Of a stretch of DNA of 64,000 nucleotides, positions 43,764 to 55,500 are shown in pieces (position 1 is the first letter of the stretch; each line of letters opens with the position of its first letter). The translations under genes and the position numbers were made by a program. Below the pieces are notes generated by a model, which saw only the letters and a list, made by a program, of their open reading frames with translations, ran no database searches and had not been told where the DNA came from. This DNA comes from Eretmocerus hayati (lineage: Eukaryota; Arthropoda; Insecta; Hymenoptera; Aphelinidae): NCBI GenBank assembly GCA_029851415.1, contig CM056742.1:113214246-113278245 (forward strand), written 5' to 3'.

Positions 43764-45992
43764 TATCTTGAGTTCTTCGACAGGTACAAACTTGCGCCTC
43801 ACGGCATCTGGAAGAGCGTTCAAAAAGCTATCGGAAACATTTTTGCGTGGTTCTCTTCAACGCTTTAGTGGGCTCCTGGAGCTAAAAACGTATTTTTCAC
43901 TAAATGGTTAATTTCTAGAAAGCAATTTTCTCATTTTTCTGGAAATCACATATAAAACGTAAAATGTTGTGTTCTTTCAGAAACGATTGGTCTCAGAGGA
44001 ACTTGGGGTGGTCCAAGCGACTTATTAGCCGTTTTCTGAAATGGAATTCTTTGGGTAACAGGAAAATATCATTTTCTGCGCATGCGTATGAACTTAGGCT
44101 CTTGGGACTAATTTTAACGAAAAGCTGACAAAATTTCCCATGAAGTGACTACCTGCACAGTTAGGATTCGTGCACTCAAAGAGGATCTACGACACAATAA
44201 ATTACATCGAATCAAGAGCACATGGACATTCAAGCCATTAGCGCCTGCTGAGAGGACACATCCACGAGATCTTCTTGGGGCTCTTATTTTAGTACAATAT
44301 AGCCGTAGAGAAAAATTCGGATCACATGAATTCAACGTAAAATTGTCTGAAGCTTCAGAATATGCAATCAAGAATTCCATTCGAGATGATGCTGGAGATT
44401 CACATTCAATTTCTGCCAAAACAATACCATTTTTTCACCCAAAATCGTGTTTAGGCAACAGTTTTATATCCAAAAGTGACAGATGAACCTTTGAGAGGTC
44501 GAAGGAACGTGTGATTGGGTCCTCAACCACAAAATTCATGGGTCAAGCAAATTTTGAAAGACGAACCTGGGCGCGAGATATCGACCGAAAAAAAGTGTTG
44601 GTGGAACGCCTTTTTATCGTCATTTAAACCTTCTCACCCGTTTCGTCCCCAATCCTGAACATCAAATAGCTTCCACAGAAACATAGTAGAATCAATTAGA
44701 TATGACAGAATATAGTTTTACGTTTCGGTCGATGTCTTGGGCCCAGATTGGTCTTTCAAGATTTGCGTGAACCATGAATTTTGTAGTACAGGACCCAATC
44801 CCACGTTTTTTCGACTTTTCAAAGCTATATCTATAGATTTGGGATATGGAAATGCCACCTCAGCACGATTTTGGGTGCACCTCAGAAATCAGCACCTCGG
44901 AATCATACTATCAGAAAGCAGCAGTGGTGTCTGGAATAGCATCAAAACGGAGAGGTTCTCGATTAGAATGCGTACAAAACCTCGTCATCAAGCCTTTGTT
45001 CTGTTAGAGCCCTCCTAGAATGATCATAAGACACTCTTCCATCGTGGAATTATAGTTTTCCATATTTTATCTATTTTATGGGGATACTTTCCTAGAGGCT
45101 ATTTGATGTTCAGGATTGATATCGGAAGGGGTGAGAAGGTTTTAATGACGATAAAAAGGCGTTCCCCCAACACTCTTTGTTTTGGTCAATGTCTTGCACC
45201 CAGATTCGTCTTTTAAAATCCATTTCATCCGTGGATTTCGTCAGGACCCAATCACACATTTTTTTGACCTCTCAAAAGTTTATCTTTCACTTTTGGATAT
45301 AAAATTGCCGTCTAAACACGATTGTGGGTGTAAAAATCGTATTTCCTTGGCAAAAATTGAATGTGAATCCCTAGCATCGTCTCGAATGAAATTTTTGATT
45401 GCATATTCTAAAAGTTCAGACCATTTTACGTTGAATTTACGTGATCCGAATTTTTCTCTACGGCTGTTTTGTACTCAGAAAAGAGCCCCAAAAAGATCTC
45501 GTGAATGTGTCCTCTCAGCAAGCGCTAATGGCTTGAATGTCCATGTACTCTTGATTCGATGTAATTTGTTGTGTTGTAGAACCTGTTTGAGGGCATAAAT
45601 TCAAATTCTGCAGTTAGTCATTTTATAGGAAATTTAGTCAGCTTTTTGTTAAAATTAGTTCCAAGAACCTGAGTTTTTGCGCATGTGCAGAAAATGTTTT
45701 CCTTTTACTAAAAAAATTCCATTTCAGAAAACGGCTAATGAGTCACTTGAATCACCCGAAACTCCTCTGAAACCATTTTTTTCTGAAAGAACACTAAATT
45801 TCACGATTTATATGTAATTTAAAAAGAAATGGCTTTTTGAGAAATGAACCATTTAGTGAAAAATACCTTTTAAGCTCGAAAAGCCCTCCGAAGCGTTGAA
45901 AAGAACTTCGTAATGATGTTTTTGATAGATTTCTAGACGCCCTCTTATATGCCGTGAACCGCAAGTTTGTACCTGTCAAAGAACTAAAGATA
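43764..45992. repeat. long palindrome (arms ~43764-44722 and ~45040-45992)
   Basis: Outer anchor ACAGGTACAAACTTGC, mirrored at 45962. GAATTCAACGTAAAATTGTC is mirrored near 45425. CTGAACATCAAATAGC is mirrored at 45097. The spacer contains a diverged direct copy of 45180-45350 at 44725-44900. The outer left flank (43580-43700) and several arm blocks are related to the palindrome at 49543-50898, so the two belong to one family. Confidence 0.75.
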
Positions 45993-46316
45993 TAGGACTA
46001 AGCCGCAGGCCAGGGTCGAAACAATTGCTCGAAACCGGGGAACATCATAAACGAGGCACGTGAAATACTGTTTCATGCAATTTTTGGAGAACTCAATTGA
46101 CGGAAGATTGCATCAAATGAATTACGTAGCGAAGGAAATTCGTAAATTCCAGTTGTTGAACAAACTTCCATGGCATCGTCATCAACGCTTTTACCATTTT
46201 GATATCTTGGAATCATGGAATTCGTGAAGCTGGACGTCAACTGATTTACTCTTTGTTCATGACAGGAACGTAGATAACGGTTTTGATTCTCTTCAAATTT
46301 TGACATGCTATTATGC

Positions 46317-46705
46317 TTAAGGCGATGCGGTCACCGTGCACGCTGAACTTTGTTCACAGAACTCTCAAAATCTTTTCCATTATGGGCTAAACGACGAGTT
46401 ATCCAGGCTTTATTATCATCTAACTTGGCCTGGATAACTCTTCGTTTCGCCCAAATTGGATTAGATTTTGAGAGTTTTGTGAACGAAAATGTGCCAATTT
46501 GTAGGTTAGAAAGTACCCGCGGGCAAATTATTCTCGTTTGTTAGTGATAGTCTTGTGATTGGTGACAAATAATGAGTTGTCCACCACAATTCAAATGATA
46601 ATACGTAATGGACAAATCGTCTCCAACTCCGTTTCGTGAAAATTTTTTGATTTACATCCAAATAAGATATAATTTCCGGGTTGCACGGTGACCGCATCGC
46701 CTTAA
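46317..46705. mobile_element. MITE with TTAA at both ends and GGCGATGCGG termini
   Basis: Left TTAAGGCGATGCGGTCACCG and right CGGTGACCGCATCGCCTTAA. The interior continues the foldback (CAGAACTCTCAAAATC against GATTTTGAGAGTTTTG, and AGTTATCCAGGC against GCCTGGATAACT). TTAA target duplication is characteristic of piggyBac-type transposases but is not exclusive to them. No ORF. Confidence 0.75.
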
Positions 46706-47978
46706 CGGTTCACATAGTAGCGGATTAAAAAATTTTTTTTTTATTATTTCATTTTTTCAATTTTAGTTCACTCCTAACCGCTTGGAATATAGAACATGGA
46801 TGAAGGAAATCAATGTCAGACAGAATCTTGAGATATTATTCTTGAGATTCCTTGGGTATTCATTTTTGCTGAAGCGCTTCAGAATGCAAATTGATGAAAA
46901 ATGGAATAATTCACTCAGCTATGGCTGATCGGAAATAATTTCTCATCTCATGTCGAGCTTACCGATAATTTTGAATTGATTCACAAGCTACGGTCGAATC
47001 ACATTCAAGAGGCTGTGTTACCCTCATTACTAGAATATGAAAACATCCAATGATATATTAATTTATCATCAGGACATCTCCATCCATTGAGATCATATGA
47101 TTCATCACATGCCAAAGCTCGAGCAAGGCTAATCATATTCCTAAGTCAGTAAGGTGAAATTTATTAGAAATGAAATGAATCTTGAGCCTAATATTACATG
47201 GTATGCTACATTCTAATGGCTGGACCCATGAAAATTCAACCAAAAGGGACTGTTGAATTCTGTGATGCATCAAGAAATGACAAGAAGCATCCTCAATAGT
47301 CTAAATAAACGAGTTCATAACACGTAGTGCCACTGTGACTATTTTAGTTGAATGTAGTCTATCCCGTCATTCATCTGAAGTTTCTTGAAGCATACAATAC
47401 TACCAGTGAAGAGAAAGTCTGATTTCAATGACACATCAAGAGGCACACAGTGTCTCATGAAGTATCATTCATCACCTTGATTGTGCTTCATAACTTGAAG
47501 ACCAGGACTTTAGCTCAGTGCGCTTTACTGTACATACACAACAAAACTTGATTGCACACTGAGGCCTCAACTTCCTCTCTGAGCTTGCAGAAATATGAAA
47601 CCATTCAACTCTCAGAGGTACCTATTCTTTTTTATCTGCTAACACTAATCACAAACTTACTGGTCACGCGTGGTGGAGAGAAACTCATGATGAGACCATG
47701 GTATAGCGAGGTCGCATGCAGAAAATTTGTAAGAATCTAATAGTTAGGCGAAATCGACCGCACTCTGAAAACTGCTGAAAACTGAGAAACATCAAATCAT
47801 CACGATCGCAGCACTAAAAGCAACACAGCCAACAGCAGTTAGGCTTGACAGGACAGCATCCCGTGTCAAAGGCAGCACTTCAGGGAGATTATGGGTCCTA
47901 CAGGTGGTTGTTATACTTGTTATAATAGGCACATCTCAGAGAGAACACTTCTATTTGTTGATAATCATTGAGTTCTGA
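46706..47978. other. no gene or repeat identified
   Basis: The longest unique-looking stretch between palindromes. ORFs are under 65 codons and lack recognisable motifs. Confidence 0.3.
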
Positions 47979-48428
47979 TTAAGGTAGTACTAGCGGTACT
48001 GGATGAGTCAAGTGCGGGATATACCCGCACCTGACTCCTTTCCGCCTGCGATATAGGTATAGTGAATCCACGCAGCAGACGACAACAATCGAACTCCGAA
48101 ATGGCGAAAAAAGGCTACATTTATTGTCTTTAGATCTCTCTTCACAGGCACTAAATCATCAATCTAATTGTTGCCAAATGATTTTTTGTGCATTCTCCTT
48201 TCTGTGTGTTCATTCTCGTGAAAATCCGAACGTTAGATATCACTGTACTCGTGATCTTCCATAAGACTCCGTATTAAATGGCTTTTATAAAATTACTCAG
48301 AACTTTTTTCCCCGATACTGAAGGCTCCTGAAATCTTGACTGGAGCACTTTGAGACCCTAATCTACAACTGTGCCGACTTTCGTAGTTCTCTGATCGTCG
48401 ATTCTAGTACCACTAGTACTAACCTTAA
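47979..48428. mobile_element. second TTAA-flanked MITE, 450 bp
   Basis: Left TTAAGGTAGTACTAGCGGTA and right GTACCACTAGTACTAACCTT then AA. The inverted repeat is about 22 bp with one extra base in the right copy. The interior is not strongly self-complementary. Shares the TTAAGG start with the element at 46317. Confidence 0.6.
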
Positions 48429-48520
48429 TCGGAGCTAGAAAGCGTGGAATTTCCAGGGTATGCGAAGAATCGACGAGTTGCGTCGGCTGCTGTGATTTTC
48501 TGAAAGCGAGAGACGAGAAG

Positions 48521-49188
48521 TTACGTGAAGCTGGCCCGCCACTTTGAGATGAATATACCAAAAAATAAAGCAAAAAATCCTGAGTTTAGTGGTACAACTC
48601 TTTTGATTTGAACAATTTGACCATTTGAGCAATGAATTTTCAAAGTGCTGAAATATCATCCCCCACCAAAACACAATAAACGCTCATTACCCCGCAAACA
48701 TATGCAGTAGGGAAAGCCACGCGAGCTCAATCTGAAGCTTTTGATTTGACCATACCGATTTAAGCATCAGAACTTATCATTATTGACGCAAAATCGATTA
48801 AAAGCTCTGGAAGGAGTCCCCGTGTATAAGGTATAGGCTGGTGCGCATAGTCCCCACCAATCGGCACCTGCCCATACCTTATACATGGGGACTTCTTCCA
48901 GTCTATTTAAACAATTTTGCGTCAATAATGATAAAATCTGATGATTAAATCGATATGGTCAAATTAAGAGCTTCAAATTGATCTCGCGTGGGCTTTTCTA
49001 CTGCATATATTCGCGGGGTAATGAGCGTTTATTGTGTTTTGGTGGGGGGTGATAAATCAGCACTTTGAAAATTGATTGATCAAATGGTCAAATTGTTCAA
49101 ATTAAAAGAGTTGCACCATTGGATTCAGAATTTTTTGCTTAATTTCTTGGTATATTCGACTCAAAGTGGCGGACCAAATTCACGTAAC
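48521..49188. repeat. long palindrome, tight centre at ~48855
   Basis: Outer anchor TTACGTGAAGCTGG against CACGTAA near 49180. CACAATAAACGCTCATTACC is mirrored near 49025. The inner arms GTATAAGGTATAGGC and its inverse lie within about 20 bases of each other. It should form an almost continuous hairpin of more than 300 bp per arm. Confidence 0.8.
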
Positions 49189-49542
49189 TGAGACCAGAGG
49201 CATCAGGAGAGAGTTATAGAGAAGGTAGAGAGGCAGGGGTGGTCCGACATGCGCAGTAACCCATTTTGTGTTGACACGATGCTAAAATGCACAGAGCCCG
49301 AAACTAACACAAATGCACGCGAAAAGAAATCTTTGACGTGCTCACATATAGATTTCGGTGACAAGATTTCGTCCGAACGCGGACAATAAAAAGATAAGAG
49401 GGTAAAACAAGAGAGATGGAGAAAAATATAGGTGCTCGGTGAGTTAACGCCTCATCAACCTATATTTTGTCCTCTTGAGTCTCCAGGTATACTATACCCA
49501 GGAGGTTCTTATTTCCCGTGCGTGCAAGACATATTCCGAAGC
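49189..49542. other. no gene identified
   Basis: Contains a small inverted pair, AAATATAGGT and ACCTATATTTT, at 49423-49470. Nothing else is recognised. Confidence 0.3.
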
Positions 49543-50898
49543 ATGTCTTAAATTGTTTTCTTGATTTTTTCATTCGATTCTATCGTACAAAATATGAACT
49601 TTTCACTACCTATGGGGCCCCGAAAAAATTTCCCAGGTAATTTCAACGCACATTACTTTGTTCTTTTGAATTATTTTTAACAAAGAAGTTAGGGTATTTT
49701 TTCAATAAAATCAATTTTCCTCGAATTCGTTTGAAGATACAGAGATGCGGTTTGCGGCATTCGAAAGGTCTTTGGAAAACCTATCGAAATCGATCTCATA
49801 AAGTTGATTTTGATGTCTTGGGTGATTTTATCGGGCGAAAGAGTGAAAAACATAGGGGATTAAATTTCTCGAAACCCCAATTTTTGAAAATTTTGGAAAT
49901 TTGATATTTTATGTGAAATGTTGTGTTCTTTTGGGAAAAAATAGTCCTCAACTCCTTTTTTGCGTTCTAACCCCTATTTTTGCCATTTATCACAAATCCA
50001 TTTTCCAGGCTTTCAGAAATCGTCTGTTTTCTGCGCATACGCAGGAATTTGGATTCTTGGAACCAATTCCATTGGGAAGCCAAGAAAATTTCCTCCAAAA
50101 TGACCACTTGCCGAAGTCATTTCCATGCATTCGAGCCAGAGTTGCAACGTTCAAAAGACCACTGAATCTGGATAGTTTCTGAGGGGTGGGTCGAGGGTAC
50201 TGGATACATCAGTAGGGAAATCCACGCCTGCCTCCGTTCGATGGCGTCCATCGACGTGTCGCACTCAAGCTGGGGGTTCATCTTTCATACGTTGTAGATA
50301 CGGTTCAAATGCATGAAATTGACTTCGTCAGGTGGCCATTTTGGAGGAAATTTTCTTGGCTTTCCAATGGAACTGATTTCAAGGACCCAAATTTCTGTGT
50401 ATGCGCAGGAAACAGACGATTTCTAAAAGCCTGGAAAATTGAGTTGTGATAATTGGCAAAAATTGGCGTTAGAACGCAAAAAAGGAATTCGGGGCTATTT
50501 TTTCTGCAAGAACATAACATTCTACATGATACATCAAATTTTCAAAGATTCAAAAAATTGGGTTTTCGAGAAATTGAATCTTCTATGTTTTTCACTTTTC
50601 TGCCCTACAAAACCACCCGAGACATCAAAATCAACTTCACTAGACCGATTTCAATAGGTCTTTTGAAGACCTTTCGAATGCCGCAAACCGCATCTCTGTA
50701 TCTTTAAACTATTCCGAGGAAAGTTGATTTTATTGAAAAAAATACCCTAACTTCTTTGTTGAAAATAATTCAAAAGAACAAAGTAATGTACGTTAAAGGT
50801 ACCTGGGGAATTTCTCTGGGGCCCCATGGGTAGTGAAATGTTCATATTTTGTACCATAGAATCGAATAAAAAAGTCGAGAAAAAATTTTAAGACATGA
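49543..50898. repeat. long palindrome (arms ~49543-50140 and ~50297-50898)
   Basis: CATGTCTTAAA at the outer left is mirrored by TTTAAGACATG. CATCTCTGTATCTT at 50690 mirrors 49735. TTCTGCGCATACGCAG is mirrored near 50400. Related to the palindrome at 43764 through ATGTTGTGTTCTTT, TTTTCTGCGCATACGC and TTCATTCGATTC blocks. Confidence 0.75.
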
Positions 50899-50929
50899 CC
50901 CTTTTTCGTAGGTCTGTTTCGCGCGAAAC

Positions 50930-51282
50930 TACTCATATGAGTGTTTCCGCGAAACGTTTAAGTTTTGTACAACTCCAGTAGTTCACGGACATTCTGAGCT
51001 ATTGGTACCTGAAAAAAGTGGCATGATATAGTACCTGCGAGAGCATCCAAGACGGACTCTATTCCTTTCGGCGGGAAAGAGCTTTGGCTTGTCAACAGCA
51101 GACCGCAAACTACAATTTTTGGGTGATCCACGTGCGAACTTTCACATTCTTTGAAATTGATAGTGCTGTACCAGAAATACCTAACCCTCAAAAATTCTGA
51201 TTAAATGGTATATGAAGATCGTGCCAGGTTAAATGTGCTCACTTGTGGAACTCTCTCCCTCCGGGCTTCCGTCAGCCGTAAG
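50930..51282. other. no gene; dispersed-repeat fragment
   Basis: Resembles 37330-37560 in part. No coding frame of note. Confidence 0.25.
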
Positions 51283-51900
51283 CTTTCTGAGTTCTTCTAG
51301 TTCCATGAGCTTCTCGAGCCTTCCTGTGCATTTCACGGGCTATGTTTCGGTTTCATCGTTGTAGAAAACCGAGACCCGTTCTTGAAAATTTTCCAAAACA
51401 CATACTTCGACGTGAAATTTCCTGTTCTTTCCATTAGCGAGGCCAAAATTTCAAGAATCTACCCACGAAACCCTCAAAAGGCCGAAGCACCTAAAAAAAT
51501 GCCGTATTTTGAAAAACTCGGGATCGGAAAGAATCTGTTTTGGAAGATGCAATAACTTTGTTCCTCATCAAAAATGCCGTGAATCGCTTTTCCTACGAAA
51601 TGAATGAGCTTTTTGAGCGCTCCCGTGCTCCCGTGCCCGATCACGGGCTATGTCCCAGTTTCACTGCTGTAGAAATCTTAGCACCAATATTCGAAAAATA
51701 TTCGAACCACATATTTCGACGTGAAATTTCCTGTTCTGATTGGCGCGATCAAAATTTTGAAAATTTTCGAACAAAACCCTCAAAAGGCCAAAACCCCAAA
51801 AAATTGCCGTTTTTGGAAAAACTCGGGGTGGGAAAGAATTTGTTTTGGAAAATTCAACAACTTTGGCTCCCATCAAAATCTACGTAAATCACTTCACCTC
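51283..51900 (+). repeat. two tandem units of ~308 bp
   Basis: TCACGGGCTATGT begins at 51333 and again at 51641. Shared blocks include CGACGTGAAATTTCCTGTTC and ACCCTCAAAAGGCC. The units are clearly diverged. ORFs within are shadows of the repeat. Confidence 0.7.
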
Positions 51901-52648
51901 CGAGTTAGTTGCCTAATACTGCGCTCTTAGCTAGATTTTCACGTTTTCATGGATCCCCTCTTCATACGAGTTATCGACGATAATCGCGGGGAGAGGATTC
52001 AGATTCCTCGTGGAAAAAGCTACATTTTCCTGTTTTGGAACACCCCGATATCACGACTCTAATAAAAACGCATAATTGTGCCAACATCTGATTATTTTCC
52101 CCATCGTGTGACGTTTATTAAAAACAAGATGGGCGAAATCGAGTTGATTATAGCCCGACTATTTCAATTTGCCCCTCCTCATCTTTCTCCGCTCTTTCGT
52201 ACACGATGATTTGATGATGACAGTGTCTCTAGATATGAGATTTGATTTTCATTAGCTGCTCTGAGATTGATGTGAAATCTTTTCTTCACAATGTATACGG
52301 AACTATAGTTAGCTTATTCAGCTGTGATAAATTTAGGAAGTTTTGCATGGGAAACTCGTGTTATTTTGTAATGAGAATGAGTAACTGAATATTCATCTCA
52401 GTGCCTCATCCCTGGGCCGGAGTGATTTTTACGACGGTGAAGGGCGAGTCACTACTTTTTATCTTTAATTTCTGACACGCGTGATTTTGGTTTCCACCTG
52501 ACAGCGAATTCAACTGATTCTGCATCCAAAATCTTCAATGCAGGATGGGGAATTCGCCAATGCCCTATCTCTGGGCCGGAGTAGTTTTTACGATGGTCCA
52601 GGATGAGTGTAGTGCAAAATTTTTGCATTTCCATTTGCAACTCTTCTT
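51900..52648. other. unassigned; short direct repeat
   Basis: CTGGGCCGGAGT...TTTTTACGA occurs at 52411 and again at 52568 in the same orientation. Otherwise nothing is recognised. Confidence 0.3.
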
Positions 52649-52972
52649 TCACACGCCACCCTTGTATGATTTTCGGAACCTCTCAACGACAGGAGCATAT
52701 TGTGCTAAATCATGATGATCGTCCAATGTCTCCTCGAAATTGAATGGTGTTTCTCTTGATCCTCTTTGTAAACTCTTCAACTGATACATGCACTCATCAA
52801 ATTTTGGCAGCCTTTCAAATTTGGAGTATACATTCATTATAAATGCGTGTATTGTAAGATATTCTATCATGATCGGTTCCAAAATATATGCTGTTCTGCC
52901 TTTCAGATCATGTGATATTGCTTGTAGCACTGCTTGATGGTTTCTCCATCCGCAGTCCTTCGTGATCTAACG
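52649..52972 (-). pseudogene. Gag-like fragment of an LTR-type retroelement
   Basis: Minus-strand open frame with NHQAVLQAISHDLKGRTAY, then FIMNVYSKFERLPKFDECMY and QLKSLQRGSRETPFNF. The pattern (basic helix, K-x-x-x-A or K-G-R-x-A-Y, then Y-x-K-F, then L-x-x-L-x-x-G-x-x-E-x-x-x-x-F) resembles the capsid part of insect Ty3/gypsy Gag proteins. The frame is bounded by TAG upstream and TGA at the end. No zinc knuckle or pol follows. Chance similarity cannot be excluded. Confidence 0.3.
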
Positions 52973-53420
52973 GACATTGAAATTGGATGAAAGTACCTAA
53001 TTGTACGAGCTATCAAAATCGATGGCTTGAATGCTGTACCGGGCGCAGTATCTTTCGGTCTCGTAGATTTGACTTCTTTATTTGGGCCTTTTTTCGTGTT
53101 TCATACTCTCAACTAACTCGATTTGTTTGGGTAGAGAAATTGTATTTCAAACCTCTATTTCCTCAGCAATTAATTGAATTGAACGTGTATCATTTCTCCG
53201 TAAGTCAATAATTCATTATGCTATATCCATATCAATAATGTCACAACGGGGCAAATATCACGGTCCTGTGCCATCAATAGTCACTTCAAGTCATTCACAT
53301 TGAGCTATAATCATCCATATTGACAAATAGTCTTCTCCGACACACTTGATTGAACATGTTGTTTCTTCTGAACAAATTGCGGATGAGTCTATCACCCATA
53401 TACAATACTATTTTTCCCAT

Positions 53421-53658
53421 ATGCAAATTATACCGATAAGGTAGATCTCATCGATATTTCGACTCTATCGCTCGATTTGATGAAATACATTTAATGAATG
53501 ATTTTATCGTTCTTTCGAGCCACTTATAATCGTCGCGCTCAGGCGACGATCACAGTTTGACAAATGTCAAACTGTGACCTTCGAGGCTCCACTTTCATAG
53601 TGGCTGCATCACGGAGGGTTTTTTTATTTTTTTGGATTTTTTAATTTTTTATTGAAAG
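53421..53658 (+). repeat. 237-bp direct repeat, copy 1
   Basis: Begins ATGCAAATTATACCGATAAG. The copy at 53849-54086 has a handful of differences. It includes the internal hairpin AGTTTGACA and TGTCAAACT. Confidence 0.85.
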
Positions 53659-53689
53659 ATTGACCGAGAGATGAAAAAATTCTTCCTCG

Positions 53690-53762
53690 GGCGGGATTTG
53701 AACCTCGCAATCTCCGGTACTCCGGACCGGCGCCTTAACCAATTAGACCACCGAGGCGATTG
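53690..53762 (-). tRNA. tRNA-like sequence between direct repeats (probable pseudogene)
   Basis: On the minus strand the acceptor GCCTCGG pairs with CCGAGG. The A box TGGTCTAATTGGTTAAGGCG, a D arm GTCT/AGGC, an anticodon stem CCGGT/ACCGG with loop CCGGAGT, and the B box GGTTCAAATCC are all recognisable. Position 33 is C where U is expected, position 1-72 is mispaired and the T stem is imperfect. The identity is therefore unclear (GGA in the anticodon place) and function is doubtful. Confidence 0.4.
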
Positions 53763-53848
53763 CGTATTCACTCGCTCGGGGAAGCCTTCTCTCATCTCTC
53801 GTACCAATCTTTCGATGCGGTCAATTAAGGAACCATGACCATTCAAAT

Positions 53849-54086
53849 ATGCAAATTATACCGATAAGGTAGATCTCATCGATATTTCGACTCTATCGCT
53901 CGATTTGGTGAAATACATTTAATGAATGAATTCATCGTTCTTTCGAGCCACTCATAATCGTCACGCTCAGGCGGCGATCACAGTTTCGACAAATGTCAAA
54001 CTGCGACCTCCGAGGCTCCACTTTCATAGTGGCTGCATCACGAAGGGTTTTTTTATTTTTTTGGATTTTTTATTTTTTTATTGAAA
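53849..54086 (+). repeat. 237-bp direct repeat, copy 2
   Basis: See copy 1. Differences include TTGGTGAAATAC against TTGATGAAATAC and one extra base in the AGTTTCGACA hairpin. Confidence 0.85.
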
Positions 54087-54617
54087 CTGTGAGTGTTTTA
54101 TTGAAACTATTTTCCCCGATCGAATTAGTTACCATGTTTGCGGAGGCTGGAAACGACGATCTTCCACATGGTGCGGCGGGGCCCGCTGGTGGATGATTTT
54201 ATTCGATTCTATTCATGGACTTTAGATCACGAGCATAAAGTGAGAGCTCGAAAGAGAGTGAAGTCAGTCTTAAGTTTGGTCAGAGCGGTTTGCCCGCTGT
54301 GAGGCCCGTCGTCCGTAACGATGAATCACATCGCGAAGTAGTACCAGGGGCCCTATTGAAGTAAGATTTTGCGCAATTCGCACGCGTGGCGAGCACGATT
54401 ATGCCCGCGTAAAATGTAGTGGGGCTATTTCGGAGCATTTCGACGAATGCCTGCACCAGGGGGCCTGGAAGAAATCCATAAAAATTTTTTTCCGTTAGTA
54501 CTATATCTATATAGTACAAAAAATATTTTTTTGGATTTTTTCTAAAGCCCCCGTGGGCCCTGGGGCCTATGAAAGGTCCTCTTTAGGCCCCTTTTAGCCT
54601 ATTTCTGGAAAATCATA
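54087..54617. other. no gene identified
   Basis: Moderately GC-rich. Contains a small AGTACTATATCTATATAGTA hairpin at 54496-54515. No coding frame of note. Confidence 0.3.
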
Positions 54618-55078
54618 ACTCCGACTAGAATCAACATTTTTGGACGTACTTTAGCGCATTCTCTCCCTTAAGACTAGTACTTTTGAGAAAAAAATTGTCC
54701 ATGGTCGATACTTGAGCCTAGCAATTTCTAGGAGCTATTTGCTGAGAGCACATTTTAGTGATTTCTGGGCTTGCTTCAAAGTGATATAGCTCCCACTAGA
54801 CATATGATAATCGACTTTTACAAGTGGTCATTTAGAAGGTCTTGAGAAAACCTACAATTTGACCACTGGTCAAAGTCGATTACTGTATTTTTTATAGGAG
54901 TTACAGTCATTACAAGCTGAGCAGATTCGTACAAATGCCAAACTTTGAGCTCAATTTACAAAAATCAGTTTTTTATATTCGACCCCAAACCTGTGCGACT
55001 ATGTTTTTCGAAACAAATACTACCAATTAGAACAATAATCTGGGTGGGATATTGAATTGCCGATTTTATTCAGCCAAT

Positions 55079-55288
55079 GAGGGTATAGCGAAAAAACGGC
55101 CGCAAGGAGCGCTGGTGGTCCAACACATGCAATTCCCTGTCCGTGCGCGTCTGTGAGAGTTGCCGCATACTCTCTCACACAGATAGACACTAGCACGCAC
55201 CGATGTACACGTACAGCAAAATCCATGTGTTGGGGAGCTTAAATGACAATCAGCGCCGCCCTGGTGGACGTTTTTTCGCTATAGCCTC
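55079..55288. mobile_element. 210-bp MITE with AAT duplication
   Basis: Left GAGGGTATAGCGAAAAAACG, right CGTTTTTTCGCTATAGCCTC. AAT is duplicated at 55076-55078 and 55289-55291. The opposite palindrome arm shows the uninterrupted site (cagccAATtcaaaac on the matching strand), proving an insertion after arm duplication. Confidence 0.8.
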
Positions 55289-55500
55289 AATAAAAACACC
55301 CTTTTTTGACTTTTTGCTCAAAATGACCTCAGAGATATGGCTCGCATATGCTTCCATCTGAACTAATGTGCACCAATCTTTGTGGGATTACTCCCCAATG
55401 TACCCCCAAATATGTGTGAAAACTTCCGGGGGCGAGCCCCGAGTCAGATGCGAGCAGGTGGTTCTATTTCACGAGTTGAAAATGGGCATTATTTCGTCTA

